Part shown: in pieces, positions 1 to 7,472 of the stretch
How the letters are laid out: each line of letters opens with the position of its first letter
Numbering within the stretch: the stretch's first letter is position 1
Source of the DNA: Marinobacter azerbaijanicus
GTDB lineage: Bacteria > Pseudomonadota > Gammaproteobacteria > Pseudomonadales > Oleiphilaceae
Reading direction: 5' to 3'
NCBI RefSeq assembly: GCF_030250645.1
Contig: NZ_JASSVS010000013.1
Location: forward strand, 36,881-100,880
Length of the DNA stretch: 64,000 bases
Made by a program: the position numbers and the translations under genes
Notes under the pieces: generated by a model
What the model was told of the DNA's origin: nothing
Seen by the model: only the letters and a program-made list of their open reading frames with translations
The model's database searches: none

Positions 1-864
1 CTGGTCAGCCGCCATGGCTACCCCCTGCGCAAGGATGGATCCGCCTGTGACACCGATTTTGCCATTATCGGTTATGGCAAGCTGGGCGGTATCGAGCTGG
101 GTTACACCTCGGACCTGGACCTGGTGTTTATCCATGATGCGGACCCGGAGCAGTCGACGGACGGCGACAAGCCCATCGACAACGCGGTGTTCTACACGCG
201 GCTGGGCCAGCGTATTGTTCACATCCTCAATACCCAGACACCATCGGGCCAGCTCTATGAAGTGGACATGCGCCTGCGACCGTCCGGAAGTTCGGGGCTG
301 CTGGTGAGTACCCTGTCTGCCTTCGAGAAGTACCAGCGCAATGACGCCTGGACCTGGGAGCATCAGGCGCTGGCTCGTGCCCGTGGTGTGGCCGGCTGCG
401 CGGAAACACTGGAGGCTTTTGAAAAGCTGCGCCATGACATACTGTGCCAACAACGGGACCGGAACAAATTACGGGAGGACGTGGTCAGCATGCGTGAGAA
501 AATGCGCTCGGCACTGGGCACTCCCCGGGTTGAGGGCAAGGAGCCCGAGGTTTTTCACATCAAGCACGATTTCGGCGGCATTATCGATATCGAGTTCATG
601 GTGCAGTACCTGATGCTGGCCTGGTGCTCGGAGCATCCGGAACTGACCCAATGGTCCGATAACATCCGCCAGATGGAAGAGCTGGGCCGGGCCGGGGTTT
701 TGCCGGTAGAGGACACCGAGAAGCTGCGAGAGGCCTTCATAACCCTGCGATCCACCATCCACCGACGGGCACTGCAGAACCTGAACAGTCAGGTGGCGGG
801 GGATGCCTTTCCCGAGGAGCGTGACTACATCCAGAGTATGTGGAATCAGATAATGCTGGGGTGA
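1..864 (+). CDS. glnE: Glutamine synthetase adenylyltransferase, C-terminal part
   Basis: The reading frame is open from base 1, so the gene starts upstream of the window; 287 residues are visible of a protein usually about 950 long. GlnE adds and removes AMP on glutamine synthetase in response to PII state. The visible part is the C-terminal adenylylation domain: the nucleotidyltransferase signature GYGKLGGIELGYTSDLDLVF lies near its start, followed by EVDMRLRPSGSSGLL and the helical segment DFGGIIDIEFMVQYL. The frame ends at TGA 862-864. ilvE follows on the same strand 88 bases later, the order known from Pseudomonas. The family is certain; only the N-terminus is missing. Confidence 0.95.
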   Translation: MVSRHGYPLRKDGSACDTDFAIIGYGKLGGIELGYTSDLDLVFIHDADPEQSTDGDKPIDNAVFYTRLGQRIVHILNTQTPSGQLYEVDMRLRPSGSSGLLVSTLSAFEKYQRNDAWTWEHQALARARGVAGCAETLEAFEKLRHDILCQQRDRNKLREDVVSMREKMRSALGTPRVEGKEPEVFHIKHDFGGIIDIEFMVQYLMLAWCSEHPELTQWSDNIRQMEELGRAGVLPVEDTEKLREAFITLRSTIHRRALQNLNSQVAGDAFPEERDYIQSMWNQIMLG

Positions 865-904
865 TGTAAGAGTGGTTGTACCTCTTCGTAAGCCCGGGAT
901 TTCC

Positions 905-913
905 TGCTAGAAT
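905..913 (+). promoter_or_regulatory. Candidate extended -10 promoter for ilvE
   Basis: TGCTAGAAT fits an extended -10 (TGnTAtaAT) about 40 bases before the ilvE start. The -35 region is poor, so this is a weak prediction from sequence alone. Confidence 0.35.
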
Positions 914-952
914 GCCGGTTTCCCGAATAAGAGCGCTTTAGGAGCAGAAACA

Positions 953-1879
953 ATGTCGATGGCTGATCGTGATGGCTTCATCTGGCTGGATGGTGAAATG
1001 GTTCCCTGGCGGGAAGCCAAAACCCACGTGCTGACCCACACACTGCACTACGGCCTGGGCTGTTTCGAGGGTGTGCGTGCTTATAGCACCGAGAAGGGCG
1101 CAGCGATTTTCCGCCTGAAAGAACATACCGACCGTCTGTTCCGCTCCGCCCATATCCTGAATATGACCATGCCATTCAGCAAGGACGAGCTGAATGCCGC
1201 GCAATGTGCCGCGGTAAGGGAAAACAACCTGGATGAGGCCTACCTGCGCCCGATGGTGTTTCTGGGCTCCGAAGGCATGGGCCTGCGTGCCGACAACCTG
1301 AAGGTACACGTAATGGTGGCGGCGTGGAGCTGGCCGTCCTACATGTCGCCGGAAGCCAAGGAACTGGGCATCAAGGTTCGGACATCCTCCTACACCCGGC
1401 ACCACGTCAACATCACCATGTGTAAGGCGAAGGCCAACGGTAACTACATCAATTCCATGCTGGCCCTGAATGAAGCCATCGCCAGTGGCTGTGAAGAGGC
1501 CCTGTTGCTGGATAACGAGGGTTACGTGGCGGAAGGCTCTGGCGAGAATATTTTCATCATGCGTGATGGCGTTCTGCATACACCGGAGCTGACCTCCTGC
1601 CTGGAAGGCATTACCCGTCAGACCATTCTGGATTTCGCCAAAGAGCTCAACATTCCGGTAAAAGAGCGCCGCATTACCCGGGATGAGGTCTATATCGCAG
1701 ACGAAGCCTTCTTCACGGGTACTGCGGCCGAAGTACTGCCGATCCGTGAACTGGATGGCCGTGTGATCGGCGCTGGCAAGCGGGGCCCGCTGACCGAGAA
1801 GTTGCAGGGCATGTATTTCGACGCGGTGAAGGGCAAGAGCGAAGCCCACTCACAGTGGCTGACACCGGTTAACGGCTAA
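953..1879 (+). CDS. ilvE: Branched-chain amino acid aminotransferase
   Basis: This 308-residue fold-type IV PLP enzyme transfers the amino group between glutamate and the keto acids of leucine, isoleucine and valine in the cytoplasm. The start DGFIWLDGEMVPWREAKTHV, the motif HYGLGCFEGVRAY, the lysine region CKAKANGNYINS that should hold the PLP Schiff base, and EGSGENIF followed by ITRQTI are typical of the family. The ATG at 953 follows an AGGAGCAG ribosome site. The length equals the E. coli-type enzyme. It sits between glnE and the LPS locus; the next gene begins 37 bases downstream and may be cotranscribed. Confidence 0.95.
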   Translation: MSMADRDGFIWLDGEMVPWREAKTHVLTHTLHYGLGCFEGVRAYSTEKGAAIFRLKEHTDRLFRSAHILNMTMPFSKDELNAAQCAAVRENNLDEAYLRPMVFLGSEGMGLRADNLKVHVMVAAWSWPSYMSPEAKELGIKVRTSSYTRHHVNITMCKAKANGNYINSMLALNEAIASGCEEALLLDNEGYVAEGSGENIFIMRDGVLHTPELTSCLEGITRQTILDFAKELNIPVKERRITRDEVYIADEAFFTGTAAEVLPIRELDGRVIGAGKRGPLTEKLQGMYFDAVKGKSEAHSQWLTPVNG

Positions 1880-1916
1880 TCCCGTGTTCCATTAACAACA
1901 CCTGCAGGAAGAGCAA

Positions 1917-2321
1917 ATGGCAGACGTTATCAAAGTGCCGGTCTCCTTCGGCGAAGTGCTGGACAAGATCACCATCCTGGAGATCAAATCCGAACGGATT
2001 GCAGACCCGGAGAAGGTCAAAAACGTTCGTCTTGAACTGGATGAGCTGAGCGCCACGTGGGATGAAGCTGTTCAGGATCAGGCTGCCATTGCGGATCTGC
2101 GCAAGCAGCTGAAAGCCGTTAACGAGGAACTCTGGGAAATCGAAGACGACATCCGCGACCAGGAAGCTGCCCAGGATTTTGGCCCCAGGTTCATTGAGCT
2201 GGCCCGCGCTGTTTACGTGACCAACGACAAGCGCGCCGCCATCAAAAAAGATGTCAACCTGGCCCTGGGCTCCCGCTTCGTAGAAGAAAAGTCCTACCAG
2301 GACTACACCGCTCGCAAATAA
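1917..2321 (+). CDS. DUF6165 family protein
   Basis: This 134-residue, charged, probably all-helical protein begins ADVIKVPVSFGEVLDKITIL and has the middle motif LKAVNEELWEIEDDIRDQE, which I recognise as the DUF6165 family. There is no signal peptide or membrane segment, so it should be cytoplasmic. An AGGAAGAG ribosome site precedes the ATG. The family has no established function that I know; its members are often next to LPS or glycosyltransferase genes, as here. It ends 104 bases before the convergent GT9 gene, with a REP-like palindrome in the gap. Confidence 0.75.
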   Translation: MADVIKVPVSFGEVLDKITILEIKSERIADPEKVKNVRLELDELSATWDEAVQDQAAIADLRKQLKAVNEELWEIEDDIRDQEAAQDFGPRFIELARAVYVTNDKRAAIKKDVNLALGSRFVEEKSYQDYTARK

Positions 2322-2335
2322 CGGTCTCTCTACCC

Positions 2336-2371
2336 GTAGGTCGGATTAGGCCCAAAGGGCCGTAATCCGAC
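2336..2371 (+). repeat. REP-like palindrome, copy S1
   Basis: GTAGGTCGGATTAGG is followed by its imperfect inverse CCGTAATCCGAC around the loop CCCAAAGGG. Related copies lie at 21237, 21292 and 38287. It lies between convergent genes. A second short inverted repeat, GGCGCCG/CGGCGCC, follows around 2400-2424. Confidence 0.8.
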
Positions 2372-2425
2372 AATGAGCGTAACGCGACAACCCAACCCGG
2401 CGCCGAACCCCAAATCCGGCGCCAA

Positions 2426-3484
2426 CTACTTCCTACCCTGTGCCTCAACCCACCGATCCAACATCCCGGTAACATCCTCCACAGAAACCATCTCCATCGC
2501 CCCCTCAAATTCCGCCTTGGCCCCCCAGCGAGCCTCGTCGACGGATTTACCGGTGAACCGCTCCAGTGCTTCGGGGTACCGATTAACACACCATTCAAGC
2601 GAGTTGTACGGTCCCGAACGATAAGGATTGCTCGCCGCATAAATGCCGAGCACATCAGTACCCATCGCACTGGCAATGTGGGCCGGGCCGGTATCCGGAG
2701 CCACAGCCAGGTCGGCATGGCCTAGCAGCGCAGCCAGTTGTTTCAATGTATCCTTGCCGCAGATGTTATGGACCTGCTCTTCCATGGCGTTCTCTATCGC
2801 AGAACAGAATTCCGCCTCAAAAGGTGCCGGGCTGCCCACCAGAATCACCTTCATTCCATGAACACGGATTGCGTGATCGGCCAACCTTGCATAGCGTTCC
2901 GCCGGCCAGTTGCGAAGGGTGTGACTGGCGCAGGGGCTGATCACCAGGTTCTTGCGGTCCGTTGCCAACTGGCGGCGGGCAAACTCGTGATCTTCATCGG
3001 ACAGGGGGATGCTCCATTTTGGTGCGGCTGGTTTCAGCCCTAACGGCTCAAGAAAACTCGCCAGGCAGTCCCGCACATGCTGCTGCGGCGCCGGAGCAAT
3101 CCGCCGGTTAATGAACAGGCTGTGCAGGTCCTTGCTGCGCGCCTTGTCATAGCCGACTCTTACCCTGGCAGGGATCATCGCCGCTGCCAGGTTGGCCCTG
3201 AATGCCACCTGCATATGGAGGAGTGCATCAAACTTCCGGGTTTTCAGGGTGTTGCGCAAGTCCGCGTAGCCCTTTCGGCCGGCTTTCTTGTCGAAAATGA
3301 TGAATTCAACGCCAGGCAGGTCGCCAATGAGTTTGGCTTCAATCTTGCCGATCACCCAGGTGATTTTCACTCCGGGCAATTGCTCCTGAAGACTCAGTAC
3401 AACGGGGATTACGTGGGTAACGTCGCCAATGGCTGAAAGGCGGAGGATGCAGATGGAGTTGATCAAGTTACGGTCCGTTTCCAA
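2426..3484 (-). CDS. Glycosyltransferase family 9, heptosyltransferase-like
   Basis: This 352-residue protein has the GT9 (ADP-heptose:LPS heptosyltransferase) pattern. The N-terminal Rossmann start is ICILRLSAIGDVTHVIPVV, and the C-terminal domain has LVISPCASHTLRNWPAERYA and the nucleotide-sugar site DLAVAPDTGPAHIASAMG. It would add a heptose, or a related sugar, to the inner core of LPS at the cytoplasmic face of the inner membrane. The exact acceptor (WaaC, WaaF or WaaQ type) cannot be decided by eye. It is divergent from the Kdo kinase gene, so both probably start from the 3485-3620 interval. Confidence 0.85.
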   Translation of the reverse strand: METDRNLINSICILRLSAIGDVTHVIPVVLSLQEQLPGVKITWVIGKIEAKLIGDLPGVEFIIFDKKAGRKGYADLRNTLKTRKFDALLHMQVAFRANLAAAMIPARVRVGYDKARSKDLHSLFINRRIAPAPQQHVRDCLASFLEPLGLKPAAPKWSIPLSDEDHEFARRQLATDRKNLVISPCASHTLRNWPAERYARLADHAIRVHGMKVILVGSPAPFEAEFCSAIENAMEEQVHNICGKDTLKQLAALLGHADLAVAPDTGPAHIASAMGTDVLGIYAASNPYRSGPYNSLEWCVNRYPEALERFTGKSVDEARWGAKAEFEGAMEMVSVEDVTGMLDRWVEAQGRK

Positions 3485-3620
3485 TCTTTAGCTGCCGGAT
3501 GTGGAGCCGGGAGGGGCTCGTTGGTAAACTGTGCGCCATTCTACCGTACTTGGGCTTGGCCTTCCCAGCACGCTCAGGTGTGACGCTTTCTCTTGTTTTT
3601 TCGGTAACCGGGTACCCTAT

Positions 3621-4337
3621 ATGGTTGAGTCTGAAATTTGTATCCGGGAGAGGGGGGCGGCGATGCTGGTCCATCCCAGGTACCAGGGCAGAGTTACGAC
3701 CAACTGGTTTGATCCCGCCTATTGGGGGCAGAATGCCCGTCCCGTCGGCAGTGGTGGTCGGGGAGGTGCCTGGTTTTTGCAAGCCGGAGAGGACAAGTTG
3801 GTGCTCAGACAGTATCGCCGCGGCGGGTGGATGGCTAAAGTGTCTCAGAGCTCTTATGGGTATATCCGCGAGTCGGAGGTGCGTTCCTTTGCTGAGTTCC
3901 GATTACTGAGCCAGTTGATAGGTCTGGGGCTCCCGGTGCCTCGCCCTGTTGCAGCCTGGTACCGGAAGCTCTCACCAATACAATATCGTGCGGCTATTAT
4001 AATTGAGGAGCTTGAGGGCACAACGCCTTTGGCTGAGTTGCTTGAGGCGATGGGCAGGCAGGCTTGGGCATCTCTTGGCAGCACGGTTCGAAAATTTCAT
4101 GATGCCGGCGTTATGCACGCGGATCTGAATTGTTTCAATGTCCTGGTTCGTGACGATAAATTTTTCCTGATCGATTTCGATAAAGGCGCTATCAAATCAG
4201 CGAATTCGGCCGCCGGCTGGAAGGACCAGAACCTTTCGAGACTGTATCGATCTCTGGTGAAAGTCAGTGGCGGAGAATCATCATCTCTGCAGCAGGGCTG
4301 GCAGTCATTCCTCGATGGTTATGGTCAATCCTCTTGA
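3621..4337 (+). CDS. kdkA: 3-deoxy-D-manno-octulosonic acid (Kdo) kinase
   Basis: The protein (238 residues from ATG 3621) resembles the Haemophilus-type Kdo kinase, which phosphorylates Kdo in the LPS inner core. Visible family features are GRGGAWF, LVLRQYRRGGWMAK, RSFAEFRLLSQLIGLGLPVP, the kinase catalytic loop HADLNCFNVLV and the metal site LIDFDKG, then WKDQNLSRLYRSL. The frame is open upstream to a GTG at 3531, but family length favours 3621; ATG 3663, after a GAGAGGGGGGCGG tract, is also possible. It is followed with tight spacing by a GT4 gene, forming a three-gene run to 6543. Confidence 0.85.
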   Translation: MVESEICIRERGAAMLVHPRYQGRVTTNWFDPAYWGQNARPVGSGGRGGAWFLQAGEDKLVLRQYRRGGWMAKVSQSSYGYIRESEVRSFAEFRLLSQLIGLGLPVPRPVAAWYRKLSPIQYRAAIIIEELEGTTPLAELLEAMGRQAWASLGSTVRKFHDAGVMHADLNCFNVLVRDDKFFLIDFDKGAIKSANSAAGWKDQNLSRLYRSLVKVSGGESSSLQQGWQSFLDGYGQSS

Positions 4338-4366
4338 ATCGAACGTTTTCTTCTCGGCAGGTTGTT

Positions 4367-5479
4367 ATGAATTCTAAGAGTAGCGCGCCGGTTGTCCTGT
4401 GCATCACTGATTCTTGTGATCTGCCGGAGTCTGAGCTTTTTATCGGTCTTCACCAGGCTGGGCTCCAGATAGAGGTGATGGCGAATCCCAGGGGACGACA
4501 TTATAAGCGGATAGAGCAGTCAGGCGTGCCCATTTCCCCTATTGCGCTGACGGGAAGGTTTGACAGGGTCGGAACCCGACAGATCAGAGAGAAACTGAAA
4601 TCCCGGCCATTTACCGTGGTGCAGTCATTTAATCCCAGGGCACTGGCCTGTTCTCTGCGGGCGTCCAGAGGAATGAACGTCAAAATTGTCGTTTACCGTG
4701 GGGTGATTGGAAATGTCGGCGTCTGGAGTCCTGAGTCCTGGATTACCTTTCTGCACCCCAGAGTTGACCGGATTGTGTGTGTGTCGGATGCTGTCAAAAG
4801 GTATTTTCTGAATATCCGTTTTCTGGGCAGAAGGATTTCTCCTCACAAGATTGTCCGCATATATAAAGGTCATAATCTTGAGTGGTATACAAAGCCACCG
4901 GCTGATCTTTCGGAGTTCGGTTTCCCCGATAACGCATTCGTATTCTGTTGCACCGGTCGCGATCGGCCTGGTAAGGGCTTTGGTACCCTGATTGAGTCCA
5001 TGGAGTACATGGAGGACGACTCTCCGGTCTGCCTCTTGCTCGTTGGTGATCTGTTGGAAAATCAGGAACTGGCCTCAAGAATCCGAAGCTCCCGGCATCC
5101 GGATCGTATCCGGTTAGCAGGCTTTCGGACGGATGCCCCCCAGGTCGCTGCCGCTTGTGATGGTCTGGTTTTACCGTCTGAAAGCGAAGGCCTGCCTCGA
5201 GTAGTTATAGAAGCTATGGCATACCGACGCCCCGTGGTGGTGACCGAAGCCGGCGGAATGCCAGAACTTGTCAGGCACGATATGGATGGACTGGTTGTTC
5301 CGGTCAGGGATCCGGCTGCCTTGGCCGGTGCAATGGACAGAATTGCTCGGGATCCTCTGTTGGCAAGAACGCTTGGCGACAACGGCTACCAGCGCATCAG
5401 TTCTGATTTCAACACGAATACTACCGTACAGCAGACACTTGAGCTCTATCAGGAGCTTACCAACGAGCTTCACGCATGA
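4367..5479 (+). CDS. Glycosyltransferase family 4
   Basis: This 370-residue GT-B enzyme has the GT4 C-terminal donor site: CTGRDRPGKGFGTLIESM, LLLVGD, LAGFRTDAPQVAAACDGLVL, the E-x7-E signature in SESEGLPRVVIEAMAYRRPV, then EAGGMPELV. It probably adds a sugar to the LPS core from a nucleotide sugar. ATG 4367 after GGCAGG is the likely start; an in-frame TTG at 4334 overlaps the Kdo kinase stop and cannot be excluded. The stop overlaps the next gene by 4 bases (ATGA), which suggests translational coupling. Sugar and acceptor are not predictable here. Confidence 0.85.
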   Translation: MNSKSSAPVVLCITDSCDLPESELFIGLHQAGLQIEVMANPRGRHYKRIEQSGVPISPIALTGRFDRVGTRQIREKLKSRPFTVVQSFNPRALACSLRASRGMNVKIVVYRGVIGNVGVWSPESWITFLHPRVDRIVCVSDAVKRYFLNIRFLGRRISPHKIVRIYKGHNLEWYTKPPADLSEFGFPDNAFVFCCTGRDRPGKGFGTLIESMEYMEDDSPVCLLLVGDLLENQELASRIRSSRHPDRIRLAGFRTDAPQVAAACDGLVLPSESEGLPRVVIEAMAYRRPVVVTEAGGMPELVRHDMDGLVVPVRDPAALAGAMDRIARDPLLARTLGDNGYQRISSDFNTNTTVQQTLELYQELTNELHA

Positions 5480-6543
5480 AAAAATACCTGTTTTTTGTCA
5501 ATCAGCCTTACTCCTATTCCATACTCCGTCCACTCCAGGAGGAAATCCGGAAGCGTGGAGACGATGTTGCGTGGTTTGTGGCGGGCTGCACAGCTGCCCC
5601 TCTCCGACCAGATGAAAAACACCTGAAAACGGTTGCAGAGGTGATGGACTACAATGCCATCGCCACCTTTGTTCCCGGAGATTGGGTGCCGTATTTTTTT
5701 CCTGGCATAAAAGTTGAGGTGTTTCACGGTATGGCTCGCAACAAACGCGGCCACAGCCGTGAAGATGAAAGCGATCATTACCGGATCCGAGGCTGGTTTG
5801 ATCTCTATTGCACTCACGCTGAACGGGATACGGCCAAGTTCAGGGAGCTCGCGGAAAAGCATCGCCACTTTTCCGTGGCCCATACCGGATGGCCGAAACT
5901 TGACCCACTGTTGTCGAAGGCTGCGCGGGGTAAAAGGAAGCGCGAAGACGGTGAGCTTCCGGTGGTTTTCTATGCGTCAACGTTCAGCCGATCAGTCACC
6001 TCTGCGCCGGATCTGGTAGGAAAAATCGCTGAACTATCCAGAAGTGGTCGCTGGAAGTTTATCGTCACTCTTCATCCCAAGATGGACCCAGAGGTGGTCG
6101 AGCAGTACCGGAGCCTGGCGGGCGAGAATCTGCGCTTTGTGGAGAGTGATGAGGACCTGCTCCCGATTTTGCCTGAAGCAGATGTTATGCTTTGTGATAC
6201 CTCCTCCATTATGTTCGAGTTCATGTTTCTGGATCGGCCGGTAGTCACTTACAGAACGAAAATGCCCGGTCCGTACCTGATTGATGTTCAGGAGGTTGAA
6301 GAGGTAGAGACAGCGCTGCAGGAGGCACTTGAGTACCCTGCAGAGCTTATGGAGGCGACACGGGCGCTCTGCGACAATCTTCACAGCTTCCGTGATGGGT
6401 GCTCCAGTGCCCGAGTAATGAGTGCGGTGGATGACTTTTTGGAGCAGCACCATGGAGAGTTAAAGAGAAAGCCTCTGAACCTGGTGAGGAAAATTAAAGT
6501 ACGCCGCAGGCTGTCTCGGGAAATGAAGTTGAATCCTTTCTAA
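5476..6543 (+). CDS. CDP-glycerol glycerophosphotransferase-like protein
   Basis: This 355-residue soluble protein matches the TagF/TagB-type (CDP-glycerol:glycerophosphotransferase) fold in its second half: VVFYASTFSRS, FIVTLHPKMDP, the acceptor/donor motif EADVMLCDTSSIMFEFMFLD and RPVVTY. The N-terminal half has VEVFHGMARNKRGH, the usual family H-G-x motif. In Gram-positives this family builds teichoic acids; in Gram-negative LPS loci it may add glycerol phosphate or a related group to the core. It starts inside the stop of the GT4 gene, and its own stop overlaps the convergent pyruvyl transferase by 4 bases. The family is fairly secure, the substrate unknown. Confidence 0.75.
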   Translation: MKKYLFFVNQPYSYSILRPLQEEIRKRGDDVAWFVAGCTAAPLRPDEKHLKTVAEVMDYNAIATFVPGDWVPYFFPGIKVEVFHGMARNKRGHSREDESDHYRIRGWFDLYCTHAERDTAKFRELAEKHRHFSVAHTGWPKLDPLLSKAARGKRKREDGELPVVFYASTFSRSVTSAPDLVGKIAELSRSGRWKFIVTLHPKMDPEVVEQYRSLAGENLRFVESDEDLLPILPEADVMLCDTSSIMFEFMFLDRPVVTYRTKMPGPYLIDVQEVEEVETALQEALEYPAELMEATRALCDNLHSFRDGCSSARVMSAVDDFLEQHHGELKRKPLNLVRKIKVRRRLSREMKLNPF

Positions 6544-7472
6544 AAACGTTTCTCACGGTAGTCCTCCCGCAACTTTTCCAGAGCACTATTAAGTCGCTCA
6601 ACGGTTTGGGCAAGCGCCGTGTCCGAGGAAAGTTGCTCGTCCCTGTGTTCAACCAGCGATTTGAGACTTTCTATCAAGTGATCCCGTTGCTTTGAGGGCG
6701 AGGCTCTTAATGCATATGGTAACCTGGCCCACTTTTCTGGCCCGATGCCAATTTTGTTTAATCCACGTTTTCCTCGATTTTCCATTGACTTCCACACCGG
6801 CGGTGTTTGTTGGTACACCATAGGTAGTGGTTGAATCTTCAAGTTGATAGACATAGATTCGGCCCAGTCAAACCATTTCTCGTCGGCGAAGTTTGGAGCA
6901 AACCTAACCGCAACCCAAGGGATTCTCAAAAGATCCGAGGTGATCGCTCCGTGCATTGCTTCGGTAATTACTGCTTTGCAGTGAGAAATTGAATCCAGGA
7001 AAGACTCCACCGATTGCCTCGGAGAAATAAAGCGCAGTCCTGCTGCATCGCAGACCGATTGCCAATCAACGTAACGCTCGCTCCCATGGTGAGGCACAAA
7101 ACCAACATCGGTTCCGAGCTCTTCGATGTGGCCCTCAGGTAAGTTCTTAAGCAGGTATGCTCCGTCACCGATGACCTTATCGGGACTAAGGCCCAGCCCT
7201 CGGGCAGTCCTTGGCCCACGAACACCGTAGACTCGGCAGCGACTGTCCAGGACAGGAAGATCAACCCCCCAACTGCCTGATGAGAAGATTACGATGCGAG
7301 GTGTAAGAGCGAGTTTTGTCTCGAATCTGCGGGCCTTCAGTAATGTGCCGATACCGAGGAAATGAATGCCATCTTCTTCGCTCAGGCATTCGGGTATGAG
7401 CTTGGGCCAAAGCCAGTTATTCAGGTCATCCCCAAAGTTCATTTTTTCAGGGGAGTGTTTGTCAATCTTCAT
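6540..7472 (-). CDS. Polysaccharide pyruvyl transferase (ExoV-like)
   Basis: This 310-residue protein begins with the ExoV-type motif MNFGDDLNNWLWPKL, then HFLGIGTLL, VYGVRGPRTARGLGL, VIGDGAYL, VGFVPHH and CKAVITEAMHGAITSDLLRIP, the pattern of polysaccharide pyruvyl transferases, which put a ketal pyruvate on a sugar from phosphoenolpyruvate. A pyruvate would add a negative charge to the LPS core or O-chain. The last 30 residues look like a short coiled coil. The start overlaps the end of the O-antigen ligase/GT2 fusion gene by 11 bases, so the two should be cotranscribed and coupled. The family is clear; the sugar substrate is unknown. Confidence 0.85.
   Translation of the reverse strand: MKIDKHSPEKMNFGDDLNNWLWPKLIPECLSEEDGIHFLGIGTLLKARRFETKLALTPRIVIFSSGSWGVDLPVLDSRCRVYGVRGPRTARGLGLSPDKVIGDGAYLLKNLPEGHIEELGTDVGFVPHHGSERYVDWQSVCDAAGLRFISPRQSVESFLDSISHCKAVITEAMHGAITSDLLRIPWVAVRFAPNFADEKWFDWAESMSINLKIQPLPMVYQQTPPVWKSMENRGKRGLNKIGIGPEKWARLPYALRASPSKQRDHLIESLKSLVEHRDEQLSSDTALAQTVERLNSALEKLREDYREKRF

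Noticed and set aside
938..1849. 303-codon minus-strand frame over ilvE
   Set aside because: Antisense shadow of a gene with clear family motifs; no ribosome site.
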